Shown here in pieces: positions 17,029-26,266 of a stretch of DNA of 44,097 nucleotides. Origin of the DNA: an uncultured Eubacteriales bacterium (lineage in GTDB: Bacteria; Bacillota; Clostridia; Oscillospirales; CAG-272). A program made the translations under genes and the position numbers. The notes beneath the pieces were generated by a model, which did not search any database, was not told the origin of the DNA, and saw nothing but the letters and a program-made list of their open reading frames with translations. The stretch lies in assembly GCA_905205065.1 (NCBI GenBank), contig CAJLCI010000021.1:1-44097 (forward strand). The letters run 5' to 3'. The number at the start of each line of letters is the position of its first letter. Positions within the stretch are counted from its first letter, which is position 1.

Positions 17029-18213
17029 ATGACAGATAGAAATTCAAAACAATATATCAGAAAAAAAATAGCCGTACTTGGTTCTACTGGTTCTGTAGGA
17101 AAGCAGACGCTTGATGTCGCAGAAAAGAGCGGGGCTGTTGTAACGGCTCTTTCCGCATCTTCAAGCGTTAAACAGCTTGAGGAGCAAATACGAAAATTTC
17201 ACCCGAGAGTTTGTGCTGTTAAGAGTGAAAGAGCAGGACGTGAATTAAGAACATTGGTTTCGGATACGAATACTGAAGTGATTTTTGGAGAGAATGCAGC
17301 AGAATATGCCGCGTCTTTGCCGGATACAGATATTGTATTTAATTCTACGTCCGGAATAGCCGGACTTTATCCTACGCTTGCTGCCATTAATGCGGGGAAT
17401 GATGTTGCGCTTGCGAACAAGGAAACTCTTGTTGCTGCAGGAGAGATAGTTATGAATGCGGCGGCTGAAAACGGAGTTAGAATATTACCTGTTGACTCGG
17501 AGCATTGTGCTGTTTTTCAGTGTATAAATGACAGCCGCAACGGGAAAAATTCAATTAAAAATGTAATTCTTACGGCATCCGGAGGACCGTTCAGAGGATA
17601 CACCGCCGAAAAGCTTGCGGCGGTTACAAAGGAGCAGGCGCTCAGTCATCCTACATGGAAAATGGGTCCGAAAATCACAATTGACTGCGCAACTTTGATG
17701 AACAAAGGACTTGAGGTTATTGAAGCCGCAAGACTTTATTCGCTTGAGGCTGATAGAATTAAGGTTGTGGTGCATCCGGAGAGTATAATCCACTCAATGG
17801 TGGAATATATTGATAATGCGGTGCTTGCTCAGCTCGCGGTTCCCGATATGCGTATGTGTATATCGTATGCTCTTAATTATCCGGAACGCGGCGAAGCTGT
17901 TATTAAATCTCTTGATCTTACGGAAATCGGTACTTTGTCATTTCATAAACCTGATATGGATGTATTTCCTTTGCTTTCACTTGCTTACAGCGCGCTTCGC
18001 CGGGGGGGAATTATACCGTGTGTATTGAATGCGGCGAATGAACGTGCGGTCGAGCTTTTTCTTGCAGGAAAGATTTCTTCAATTACCGACATATTTGGTG
18101 CGGTAATTGAAGCTGTAGAAAAAAGTGTAAATGTAAAGACACCGAGTATAGATGATATAAAAGCTGCGGATAGAGAATCAAGAATTTTGGTTGACAATTT
18201 TATTGCCAGGTAA
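17029..18213 (+). CDS. dxr: 1-deoxy-D-xylulose 5-phosphate reductoisomerase
   Basis: First committed step of the non-mevalonate (MEP) isoprenoid pathway, converting DXP to 2-C-methyl-D-erythritol 4-phosphate with NADPH; the fosmidomycin target. 394 residues. Motifs: NADPH-binding LGSTGSVGKQTLDV, ALANKETLVAAGE, metal/substrate loop PVDSEHCAVFQC, ASGGPFRG, THPTWKMG-like SHPTWKMGPKITIDCATLMNKGLEVIEA and VHPESIIHSMVEY. No strong ribosome binding site precedes ATG 17029. With ispG downstream it supplies precursors used by uppS upstream, giving a coherent isoprenoid/envelope cluster. Confidence 0.96.
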   Translation: MTDRNSKQYIRKKIAVLGSTGSVGKQTLDVAEKSGAVVTALSASSSVKQLEEQIRKFHPRVCAVKSERAGRELRTLVSDTNTEVIFGENAAEYAASLPDTDIVFNSTSGIAGLYPTLAAINAGNDVALANKETLVAAGEIVMNAAAENGVRILPVDSEHCAVFQCINDSRNGKNSIKNVILTASGGPFRGYTAEKLAAVTKEQALSHPTWKMGPKITIDCATLMNKGLEVIEAARLYSLEADRIKVVVHPESIIHSMVEYIDNAVLAQLAVPDMRMCISYALNYPERGEAVIKSLDLTEIGTLSFHKPDMDVFPLLSLAYSALRRGGIIPCVLNAANERAVELFLAGKISSITDIFGAVIEAVEKSVNVKTPSIDDIKAADRESRILVDNFIAR

Positions 18214-18560
18214 AATTATTTTTCGCCGGTAATGGCTGTGATCGCTTGACACGGCACCTGTCCAAGAGCCGTTTTCAAAAACGTTGTTTTTTATTCAACT
18301 GTTTTTAATTGCTTTTTTCGGCAATTGCTTTTTCAATAATATTGAAGATGTCCTGAGACCGGACGGCTGCATGTGTGTAAACTGTTTGAAATATAGTGAT
18401 AATACCCGGGGACTGGTGCTATATCGCTTTAAGTCAAAGCTATTCATTGCTGAATGTTTGGATTTATTAGACGACCGGTATTGCAGGCATGAAGACTGAA
18501 TGCAGTTTTTATGTCTGCAGTAATGATATATGCGTATTATACGCAACGGAGGAATTTGTT
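18214..18560 (+). other. dxr-rseP spacer (347 bases), mostly unexplained
   Basis: It holds the weak terminators just after dxr, a short open frame at 18284-18499 of 71 codons with no ribosome binding site or recognisable motif (not called a gene), a hairpin TGCAG ... CTGCA (18501-18519), and a perfect inverted repeat TGCGTAT-t-ATACGCA (18531-18545) immediately before the rseP GGAGG. I saw no convincing -35/-10 pair. Confidence 0.5.
18269..18293 (+). terminator. Possible weak terminator after dxr
   Basis: CGTTT-tcaa-AAACG is followed by TTGTTTTTTATT. A second T-rich hairpin (AATTGC ... GCAATT then GCTTTTTC, 18307-18333) lies just beyond. Either could end dxr transcription. Confidence 0.4.
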
Positions 18561-19604
18561 ATAAATACTTTAGTTACAATACTGATTGCGATTGTGATAT
18601 TCGGATCATTAATTCTGATTCATGAATGCGGACATTTTATGACAGCAAGAATGTTCGGCGTGGGAATTAATGAATTTTCAATCGGCATGGGGCCTAAGAT
18701 AATATCAAAAATTTCTAAAAAATCAGGGACGGCATATTCGCTCCGCCTTCTTCCGATCGGAGGATATGTTTCTATGAAAGGCGAGGACGAGGATGTCTCC
18801 GATCCGGATTCATTCAGCAGCAAACCGGCATGGCAGAGAATGATTATTATCATTGCAGGTTCTGTTATGAATATACTTCTCGGACTTATTCTTGTCATTG
18901 TAATGGTTCTGTCGAGTAAAAATCTCGGCTCAACGGTGATATATAAATTTACATCCGATGACGCTGTTTCGGCAGAAAGCGGGCTTGAAGAGAATGACCG
19001 GATTGTAAAAGTCGGAAACACTTCTGTTCATACTTCGACTGAACTTGCATATGAGATTATGCACGACGGAACCGAGCCGATTGATGTTACCGTCATTCGG
19101 AACGGAGAGAAAATTGTAATTTCTGACGTTGTGTTTCCTACTGCGGTTTCTTCGGGAATAGTAATCGGAGATCTCGACTTTTACGTTTATGCAGAAGCCA
19201 AAACTCCGCTTAATGTTTTAAAGCAGTCTTATTTTCAGTCTGTATCATATATTAAAATGATTTGGGAATCTCTGTTTGATCTTGTTACCGGAAAGTACGG
19301 CATGGAGCAGATGTCCGGTCCGGTTGGGATTACAAAAGAAATTGGCAGCGCTGCGTCGGCCGGGGCGGTTAATCTTCTGTATTTATGCGCGGTTATAGCA
19401 TTGAATCTCGGATTTGTTAATATGCTGCCGCTTCCTGCGCTTGACGGCGGAAGATTTTTCTTTATTTTGATTGAGCTTATCCGGGGCAAGCCTATCAATC
19501 CTAAATATGAAGGCTACGTTCATCTTGCAGGAATGGTTCTTTTGCTTGCCCTTATGGTTATAATTACATTCGGGGATATACGCAAGCTAATAACTGGGGC
19601 ATAA
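18561..19604 (+). CDS. rseP: RIP metalloprotease RseP (site-2 protease family)
   Basis: Intramembrane zinc protease that cleaves anti-sigma factors or other single-pass proteins after a first cut outside the membrane. About 347 residues. The first helix carries the zinc motif HECGH (HExxH), followed by a PDZ domain around SGLEENDRIVKVGNTSV and the third-helix motif NMLPLPALDGGRFFF with the third zinc ligand Asp. The reading frame is open upstream to ATG 18489, which would add a 24-residue unconserved stretch with no ribosome binding site. A clear GGAGG (18548-18552) points instead to codon ATA at 18561 (or GTT at 18558); no ATG, GTG or TTG is in frame at a suitable distance. I place the start at 18561, tentatively. 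Preceded by a perfect palindrome. Confidence 0.93.
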   Translation: MNTLVTILIAIVIFGSLILIHECGHFMTARMFGVGINEFSIGMGPKIISKISKKSGTAYSLRLLPIGGYVSMKGEDEDVSDPDSFSSKPAWQRMIIIIAGSVMNILLGLILVIVMVLSSKNLGSTVIYKFTSDDAVSAESGLEENDRIVKVGNTSVHTSTELAYEIMHDGTEPIDVTVIRNGEKIVISDVVFPTAVSSGIVIGDLDFYVYAEAKTPLNVLKQSYFQSVSYIKMIWESLFDLVTGKYGMEQMSGPVGITKEIGSAASAGAVNLLYLCAVIALNLGFVNMLPLPALDGGRFFFILIELIRGKPINPKYEGYVHLAGMVLLLALMVIITFGDIRKLITGA

Positions 19605-19645
19605 AAAGATCTGTAACATTTTATAACTTGAAGTAAGATACCTGT

Positions 19646-19915
19646 GTCTGTAATGCACTGTACTGTAAAGATTTCGACTGTAAATGTATTCGACTGTAGA
19701 TTGTTTTGACTGTAAATGTTTTTGGCTATAAATGTGTTCGTCTGTAAATGTGTATAACTGTAAAAGTGTTCGTGCGTAAAGATGTTCGTCTGTAAAAGCG
19801 TTCGTGTGTAAAGATGTTTGTCTGTAAAGGTGTTCTCGTGTAAAGGCGTTCGCCTCTGTAGGCATCGAGTCCGCTCATTTTTCCGGTGGTGCTCATATTA
19901 ACCGAACCGCCGGCG
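19646..19915 (+). repeat. 16-bp tandem array upstream of ispG (element A)
   Basis: Thirteen units of about 16 bases, consensus near GTCTGTAAAGATGTTC. The T of the GTAA core falls at 19651, 19666, 19681, 19697, 19713, 19729, 19745, 19761, 19777, 19793, 19809, 19825 and 19841; from 19681 onward the spacing is exactly 16. The array is followed by a tail that is shared with other loci: CTCTGTAGGCATCGAG, then CTCATTTTTCC (19874-19884) and CGGTGGTG. It is oriented towards ispG. I do not recognise the family. Confidence 0.85.
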
Positions 19916-19983
19916 GAATGCCTTATGACGGGATGCCGACACTTATTGATATGCTGTCCGAGATATAAATCTGGAGATAATTT

Positions 19984-21078
19984 ATGGATTACAATAAAAT
20001 AAGAAAAAAAACCAAACCTGTTATTCTCGGAGGAAACGGAATCAGACGCTGTGTAATAGGGGGAGACGCTGCGGTTTCTATACAGACTATGCTGAATACT
20101 GATCCGTCTGATTTTGAAAGCTGCCTTGAACAGGCAAGGCTTCTTCAGGACTCAGGAGCAGATATTATAAGGCTTACTGTTCCTTCAAAAGAAGATGCTT
20201 CTGTTATATATCGGCTTCACAATTCGGGAATTATAGTTCCGCTTGTTGCGGATATTCATTTTGACTATAAAATTGCTCTTGAAGCGATTTCCGCAGGTGC
20301 CGACAAAATTAGAATAAATCCTGGAAATATAGGCGGCGATGACCGAGTTAAGGAAGTTGCAAAGGCATGTCTTGCTCACAATGTTCCGATTAGAATTGGT
20401 GTAAATTCCGGATCCCTTGAGACGGATATATTGAAAAAATACGGTACTCCTACGAGTGAGGCACTCTATGAATCGGCTATGTATCATATATCGCTTTTGC
20501 AAAAATACGATTTTGACAATATAGTGATTTCCGTTAAATCATCGGATGTCAAAACTATGATTGAAGCATATCGGTTACTTTCAGCAAACGTAAAATATCC
20601 GCTTCATCTCGGTGTGACCGAGGCAGGTTCAAAGGAACGCGGAGCTATTAAAAGTGCTGTCGGAATAGGGTCGCTTTTATGCGACGGAATCGGAGATACA
20701 ATCAGAGTATCACTTACGGCGCATCCTTCTGAAGAAATTGCAGAGGGGCGAAAGCTTCTTGATGTTCTCGGCATTTCAGATATAGGAATTGAGATAATAT
20801 CATGTCCCACGTGCGGAAGAACAAAGGTGAATTTAATTGCGCTTGTCAAGGAATTTGAGACTAAGGTGTCTGATATAAAAGTTGGTAAAAAAATTAAGGT
20901 CGCTATAATGGGATGTGCGGTGAACGGTCCCGGTGAGGCACGCGGAGCTGATTTTGGTGTTGCCTGCGGGGATGGATGCGGACTTATATTTGAGGCGGGA
21001 GAAATTCTCAAAAAGGTTAGTGAAGACGAAATTATTGACACTCTTGTTGAAATGTGTAAAGATGCAGCGGCATTATGA
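19984..21078 (+). CDS. ispG: 4-hydroxy-3-methylbut-2-en-1-yl diphosphate synthase IspG (GcpE)
   Basis: Iron-sulfur enzyme of the MEP isoprenoid pathway converting MEcPP to HMBPP. 364 residues, the shorter bacterial form. The N-terminal TIM barrel has PLVADIHFDYKIALEAISAGADKIRINPGNIG; the C-terminal domain holds the 4Fe-4S ligands in CPTCGRTKVN and MGCAVNGPGEARGADFG. ATG 19984 follows GGAG with suitable spacing. The gene is bracketed by two inverted 16-bp repeat arrays, so although the dxr-rseP-ispG order is the usual one, it may be transcribed or controlled separately. Confidence 0.96.
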   Translation: MDYNKIRKKTKPVILGGNGIRRCVIGGDAAVSIQTMLNTDPSDFESCLEQARLLQDSGADIIRLTVPSKEDASVIYRLHNSGIIVPLVADIHFDYKIALEAISAGADKIRINPGNIGGDDRVKEVAKACLAHNVPIRIGVNSGSLETDILKKYGTPTSEALYESAMYHISLLQKYDFDNIVISVKSSDVKTMIEAYRLLSANVKYPLHLGVTEAGSKERGAIKSAVGIGSLLCDGIGDTIRVSLTAHPSEEIAEGRKLLDVLGISDIGIEIISCPTCGRTKVNLIALVKEFETKVSDIKVGKKIKVAIMGCAVNGPGEARGADFGVACGDGCGLIFEAGEILKKVSEDEIIDTLVEMCKDAAAL

Positions 21079-21124
21079 GTCTGACAGTCACATTTAAGTT
21101 TTAAGCTGTTTAGAAAAGGATAAA

Positions 21125-21386
21125 GCTCCATCATAAGTTTTTATCCGACGGCAGACCGGACAACTATAGGAAGAAGTGAGCGAAAGCCACCTATAGAGAT
21201 GCACGGATTTACGTGCGCACATCTTTACAAGAGAATGACATTACACGCAAACGTCTTTACGGCTGAATATTTTTACTATCAACCGAACGTCTTTACAGTT
21301 GAATTCTTTATAGTCAAATTCTTTACAGTTGAACGTCTTTATAGCTGAACACCTTTACAGTCGAATTTCTTATAGACGCAGACATT
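21125..21386 (-). repeat. 16-bp tandem array downstream of ispG, inverted relative to element A (element B)
   Basis: About ten units read on the minus strand as TTCAACTGTAAAGACG-like repeats; the core TTTAC/TTTAT on the plus strand recurs at 15-16-base spacing from 21224 to 21373 with one 20-base gap. On the side facing ispG it carries the same tail on the minus strand (CTCTATAGGTGG, then CGCTCACTTCTTCC, complement of 21169-21182). The two tails face each other across ispG. Confidence 0.82.
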
Positions 21387-21471
21387 TCGCTTTTCGTTAT
21401 ATTTGATTTTTAGAAAATTGCCTTATATTGATATTGAGCAAAAATGAGTGTGGGAAAGGTATAGTATAGCA

Positions 21472-24400
21472 ATGTCTAAAACATTTCTGGAGCTTTTTAA
21501 TAGATATTCGCCGACAGATCTTCATGCCCGTATTCTTTCTTCTGGTAAAAATCTTGGTGTAAAAGTAAATAAAGAAAATCGATGTGCCGAAGTACATATG
21601 TTTTTTCCGGAAATAATAAAAAAAGAAGAGCTATATAAAATTGAAGATAATGTTAAGTCCGCTTATGACTTAAATATGTTCGTTATAAAGCCGAGTTATC
21701 CGAAAGAGTTGTTTAGGAGAGACTATATTCCTGAAGTTATTGCGGAAACTGAACGAAGCGGAATTGTTTCACGAGGTTTTTTTGAAAAATGTACGTATAG
21801 GCTTGAGAAGGACAGGCTCTCGATTAAAATAGGCTTTTCTGACGGTGGAGTTAATCTTTTGTACGATGCAAGGACGCCGGAGGTTATTTCCGGAATCATC
21901 AGGGATGAATTCGGTCTGAATATAACTGTTTGTATTGAGCATGACGAAAACTACGGAGAAGAATATAAAAATTTTCAAAATAAGTGCCGTAATACTTTAA
22001 AGACACTTTATACAGAGTCTGAAGCGGCAGCTGCCGAATTGATTGCGAAAAATGCGGCAGCGGATGCTGTGGACGAACGTTCACTTTTACCGAAATTTTG
22101 TTCTATTGACGGTCCTGAACTGGAAAAGGATACAAGGACTTCGGATGAAAAGATCATTTATTTTTCCGACGATGTGTTTAAAATCGGAAATATGACTTTC
22201 GATGTTTCTGAGCCGTCTGTGATTTTGGGAGATACGTTTGCAATCAATCCTACCCCGATTGAGGATATAAACGGGACGCGTCGTCATGTTACGGCCGTGG
22301 GAGAGCTTTTCTGGGCCGAGGCACGCGAGTCGCGTGATAAAACAAAGGTTACGATAAGCTGTGCTTTGAGTGATAATCACGCTTCGATAAATGTAAAATT
22401 GATTCTTCCTGCGGATAAAGCCGGACCTGTTCTTAAGTCTATCCCGTCAAAACCGGCAAAGCCGGGCGCGGTGCCGAAATTTATGTGTGCGGCGGTATGC
22501 GGTTCGGTTAAAATTGATAACTATGACGGCGAACTTACACTTCATCCTACTGATATAATGCAGATTAAACGCGTACGAAGAAGTGATAACGCTGAGAAAA
22601 AGCGAGTTGAGCTTCATCTTCATACCCAGCTTTCTCAGATGGATGCACTGATAAATCCTGCGGACGCGGTTAAAATGGCTCATGAATGGGGACATCCTGC
22701 CGTAGCTATAACGGATCACGGAAACGTTCAGGGCTACCCTATTGCAATGGAGGCGGCGGAGAAGCTCGGAATGAAAGTAATTTACGGTATTGAGGCATAT
22801 TTTGCCGACGATACCGCCCGCGCTTTTTACGGCAGGGACAATGGAATAAAGTTTACCGATACGTTTACCGTTTTCGATATAGAGACAACCGGTCTGTCAG
22901 CGGCAAATAATCATATTACGGAAATAGGCGCGGTAAAGGTCAAAGAGGGTAAGACTCTTGATGTTTTCTGCACATTTGTCGATCCGGGAGAACATATTCC
23001 GGAAAATATAACCGAGCTTACAGGTATAACCGACGAGATGGTCAGAGGCGCGCCGACAGAACCAGACGCGGTAAAATCATTTCTTGATTTTGCCGGAGAT
23101 GATATGCTTATAGCACATAACGCCGGATTTGATACCTCGTTTATTCGCCGTGTATGCGAGCAAAATGACATACCGTTTACAAATCCATATCTTGATACAG
23201 TGGCCATGTCGCGCTATGTTAACAGCGATTTAAAGAAACATAAGCTTGATACCCTTGCAAATTATTTTGGGCTTGGAGAGTTCAATCATCATCGCGCATC
23301 CGATGATGCCGAAATGCTCGCTGCCATTTTCTTTAAAATGACGGACAAGCTGAGGGCTGAGGGGGTTCTGGACATACGTTCTATGGAGAGCGTAATGAGC
23401 GATAATGTCGATCCTAAGAAGCTTCGCACAAATCATATGACTATTCTTGTAAAGAATCAGACAGGATTAAAAAATCTTTATAAGCTTGTGTCACTCGGAT
23501 ATTTAAACTACTATTCAAAAAATCCGCGTATTCCTAAAACGGTACTGCAGCAGTACCGTGAAGGGCTGATTATAGGTTCTGCATGTTCTGACGGAGTGCT
23601 GTACAGCGGAATTTTGTCCGGAAAATCCGAGTCTGAATTACTTGATATTTGCGAATTTTTTGATTATTTGGAGATAATGCCGCTTTGCAACAACCGTTAT
23701 CTGATCGACAAAGGGACTGTTGCAGACGACGAAGGACTGCGGGACATTAACCGAAGAATTATTGAGCTCGGAGAAAAATCCGGAAAACCTGTTGTTGCGA
23801 CATGTGATGCGCATTTTATGGATGAAGAAGATGAGATATACCGTCAGATTCTTCTTGCCGGAATGAAATTTTCGGATTTCGGAAGAAAGAGCAAATTGTT
23901 TTTCCGTACTACTGATGAGATGCTTCAAGAGTTTGACTACCTCACACCTGAGAAGGCATATGAAGTTGTTGTGACTAATACTAATCTTGTTGCGGACTGG
24001 ATTGAAGAGGTTCGTCCTATTCCCAAGGGTACATATACCCCTAAAATGGAAGGCGCCGAGGAGGATCTCCAGCGTATGTGCTGGGAACGCGCGAAACAGC
24101 TTTACGGTGATCCGCTCCCGGCGATCGTTCACGACAGACTTGACAAGGAGCTTACTGCTATTATAAAGCACGGATTTGCCGTTCTTTATATGATTGCCCA
24201 GAAGCTTGTTAAATACAGTGAAGATGAAGGGTACTTAGTCGGATCGAGAGGCTCTGTCGGATCATCGTTTGTTGCATCGATGGCCGGAATATCGGAAGTT
24301 AACCCATTGCCTCCGCATTACTATTGTGCAGAATGTAAGTACAGCGAATTTATAACTGACGGGTCTGTCGGTTCAGGCTTTGATCTTCCCGACAAAAAAT

Positions 24401-25908
24401 GTCCGAAGTGCGGAGCTATGCTTAAAAGCGACGGTCATGACATACCTTTTGAAACTTTTCTTGGATTTTACGGTGATAAATCTCCGGATATAGATTTGAA
24501 TTTTTCCGGTGAGGTTCAGGGACGCGTCCATAAGTATACGGAGGAGCTTTTCGGTGCGGAGAATGTGTTTCGCGCCGGAACTCTCGGAACGCTTGCGGAT
24601 AAGACCGCATACGGTTTTGTGATCAAATATCTTGAAAATAAGGGCATGATGGTAAACCGGGCGGAAATAAACCGTCTGATTGCTCACTGTGTATGTGTAA
24701 AGAGAACTACCGGACAGCATCCCGGAGGCATAATAGTCGTTCCGAGGGAGTATGATGTTTATGATTTTACGCCGGTTCAGCATCCTGCGGATGATGCAGG
24801 TTCGGATATAATTACTACGCATTTTGCTTTTTCATATCTTCATGATACAATCCTCAAGCTTGATGAGCTTGGTCATGATATTCCGACAAAGTATAAGATG
24901 CTTGAACGGTATTCCGGTACTTCTGTAATGGATGTTCCGATGAATGATCCGTCTATCTATGCTCTTCTTGAATCTCCAGCTCCTCTCGGTGTAACGGCCG
25001 AAGACATTGGCTGTGAAATCGGAACGCTGGGACTTCCCGAGCTTGGAACAAGGTTTGTACAGCAGGTACTGATAGAGGCGCATCCGCGCACTTTTGCCGA
25101 TCTTCTCCAGGTTTCCGGACTTACTCACGGAACCGATGTATGGCTCGGAAATGCTCAGGATCTTATTCGTGACGGCGTTTGCGATATTTCCGAAGTAATC
25201 GGAACACGCGACGGTATTATGCTCGTATTGATTCAAAAATATGGTCTTGATAAGGCTAATGCGTTTAAAATAATGGAGGATGTACGAAAGGGTAAGGGGC
25301 TTAAACCGGAATATGAAGAGGATATGCGGGCTCACGGTGTTCCTGACTGGTATATTGCTTCATGTAAAAAAATTAAGTATATGTTTCCGAAAGCGCATGC
25401 AGCTGCGTATGTTATGTCGGCGATACGTCTTGGATGGTATAAAGTACATATGCCGCTTGTTTTTTATGCCGCGTTCTTTTCTGCCGCGCCTGGAGGTTTT
25501 GATGCAGAGATTGTTATGCGCGGTCGCTTGGGAATAAAGAGAGTTCTTGAGGAAATTTCGGAAAAAGGCAATGACATTACGCAAAAGGACGCCAGCCTTG
25601 CTTCTACTCTTCAGCTTGCTAATGAAGCTCTTGCTCGCGGAATTGACTTTCTTCCTGTAAGCTTTGAAAAATCGGACGCTTTTGCTTTTCTTCCGGAGGA
25701 CGGAAAAATCAGGCTTCCTTTTTCTTCTTTGGGAGGAGTGGGCGATACCGCTGCACAGAGTATTGCCAGAGTTCGCAACGAAGGACATGTTCTCTCTGTC
25801 GAGGAGCTGAGAATTCGTGCCAAGCTTTCAAAATCCGTTATAGAGGTGCTTCAGAATCACGGTGCGCTTGACGGACTTAGTGCGACAAATCAAATTACAT
25901 TTTTCTAA
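21472..25908 (+). CDS. polC: DNA polymerase III PolC-type alpha subunit
   Basis: Main replicative polymerase of low-GC Gram-positives, with built-in 3'-5' proofreading. About 1478 residues. In order: N-terminal domain and OB-fold region (to about 380), first part of the PHP domain (VELHLHTQLSQMDA), the inserted DEDD exonuclease starting TVFDIETTGL and including HNAGFDTSFI and HRASDDAEM, the rest of PHP, then the polymerase core with VGSRGSVGSSFVASMAG, a zinc-binding pair CAEC/CPKC, the catalytic SPDIDLNF acidic motif, RTTGQHPGGIIVVP and the helix-hairpin-helix region. ATG 21472 gives the usual N-terminus; the GTG at 21448 lies before the GGGAAAGG site. Ends with a strong terminator. Placement after ispG is common in Clostridia. 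Confidence 0.97.
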   Translation: MSKTFLELFNRYSPTDLHARILSSGKNLGVKVNKENRCAEVHMFFPEIIKKEELYKIEDNVKSAYDLNMFVIKPSYPKELFRRDYIPEVIAETERSGIVSRGFFEKCTYRLEKDRLSIKIGFSDGGVNLLYDARTPEVISGIIRDEFGLNITVCIEHDENYGEEYKNFQNKCRNTLKTLYTESEAAAAELIAKNAAADAVDERSLLPKFCSIDGPELEKDTRTSDEKIIYFSDDVFKIGNMTFDVSEPSVILGDTFAINPTPIEDINGTRRHVTAVGELFWAEARESRDKTKVTISCALSDNHASINVKLILPADKAGPVLKSIPSKPAKPGAVPKFMCAAVCGSVKIDNYDGELTLHPTDIMQIKRVRRSDNAEKKRVELHLHTQLSQMDALINPADAVKMAHEWGHPAVAITDHGNVQGYPIAMEAAEKLGMKVIYGIEAYFADDTARAFYGRDNGIKFTDTFTVFDIETTGLSAANNHITEIGAVKVKEGKTLDVFCTFVDPGEHIPENITELTGITDEMVRGAPTEPDAVKSFLDFAGDDMLIAHNAGFDTSFIRRVCEQNDIPFTNPYLDTVAMSRYVNSDLKKHKLDTLANYFGLGEFNHHRASDDAEMLAAIFFKMTDKLRAEGVLDIRSMESVMSDNVDPKKLRTNHMTILVKNQTGLKNLYKLVSLGYLNYYSKNPRIPKTVLQQYREGLIIGSACSDGVLYSGILSGKSESELLDICEFFDYLEIMPLCNNRYLIDKGTVADDEGLRDINRRIIELGEKSGKPVVATCDAHFMDEEDEIYRQILLAGMKFSDFGRKSKLFFRTTDEMLQEFDYLTPEKAYEVVVTNTNLVADWIEEVRPIPKGTYTPKMEGAEEDLQRMCWERAKQLYGDPLPAIVHDRLDKELTAIIKHGFAVLYMIAQKLVKYSEDEGYLVGSRGSVGSSFVASMAGISEVNPLPPHYYCAECKYSEFITDGSVGSGFDLPDKKCPKCGAMLKSDGHDIPFETFLGFYGDKSPDIDLNFSGEVQGRVHKYTEELFGAENVFRAGTLGTLADKTAYGFVIKYLENKGMMVNRAEINRLIAHCVCVKRTTGQHPGGIIVVPREYDVYDFTPVQHPADDAGSDIITTHFAFSYLHDTILKLDELGHDIPTKYKMLERYSGTSVMDVPMNDPSIYALLESPAPLGVTAEDIGCEIGTLGLPELGTRFVQQVLIEAHPRTFADLLQVSGLTHGTDVWLGNAQDLIRDGVCDISEVIGTRDGIMLVLIQKYGLDKANAFKIMEDVRKGKGLKPEYEEDMRAHGVPDWYIASCKKIKYMFPKAHAAAYVMSAIRLGWYKVHMPLVFYAAFFSAAPGGFDAEIVMRGRLGIKRVLEEISEKGNDITQKDASLASTLQLANEALARGIDFLPVSFEKSDAFAFLPEDGKIRLPFSSLGGVGDTAAQSIARVRNEGHVLSVEELRIRAKLSKSVIEVLQNHGALDGLSATNQITFF

Positions 25909-25909
25909 A

Positions 25910-25965
25910 ATAAAATACCTCCGTTTGGAGATTTTCTGAAAGAAATCCCCTCCGGAGGTGTTTTA
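25910..25965 (+). terminator. Terminator after polC
   Basis: AAAATACCTCC pairs with GGAGGTGTTTT (one G-U), with further internal pairing GATTT/AAATC, and the 3' arm ends in TTTT. A long composite stem immediately after the polC stop. Confidence 0.75.
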
Positions 25966-25975
25966 GATATAACTA

Positions 25976-26118
25976 AAACTGAGATGTTTACGTCCATAGA
26001 ACGTTCGACTGTAAAGGCGCTCTCTTATAAGATACTTACCTTTACAGATGTTTACCCGTAAAGGTGTGTTACCTGCATTGCAATACAATGCTGTTCACCT
26101 TTACGGCCGATTTTACTT
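25976..26118. repeat. Rearranged copy of the 16-bp element with a nested perfect hairpin (element C)
   Basis: GTTCGACTGTAAAGGCG (about 26004-26019) is a good repeat unit in plus orientation, while TTTAC cores at 26041, 26051 and 26100 are in the opposite orientation. CCGTAAAGGTG (26056-26066) pairs perfectly with CACCTTTACGG (26096-26106), and GCATTG (26075-26080) with CAATGC (26086-26091) inside it, giving a nested hairpin. The remaining bases to 26266 show nothing I can assign. Confidence 0.6.
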
Positions 26119-26266
26119 TTTAGGCGGTGTACAATCCACTGCCAATACACAAACCGTAGTACTTTATGACGGAACTATGTCCATTATATAAAGAGTGAAT
26201 ATATCGTTATTGAGAATATTATTGTGTTTCTGCGCTGCTTGGCAAAACTATAGTCCCGGCAGATAT

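Noticed and set aside
18284..18499. Small gene between dxr and rseP
   Set aside because: 71 codons with no ribosome binding site and T-rich terminator-like start; it overlaps probable regulatory sequence and has no recognisable motif.
19587..19865. Minus-strand open frame of 92 codons with periodic residues
   Set aside because: It is the translation of the 16-bp array itself; the apparent protein repeat comes from the DNA period, and there is no ribosome binding site.
19646..21386. CRISPR array or iteron origin
   Set aside because: Units are adjacent with no unique spacers, so it is not CRISPR; there is no replication initiator gene, DnaA-box cluster or plasmid context to call iterons.
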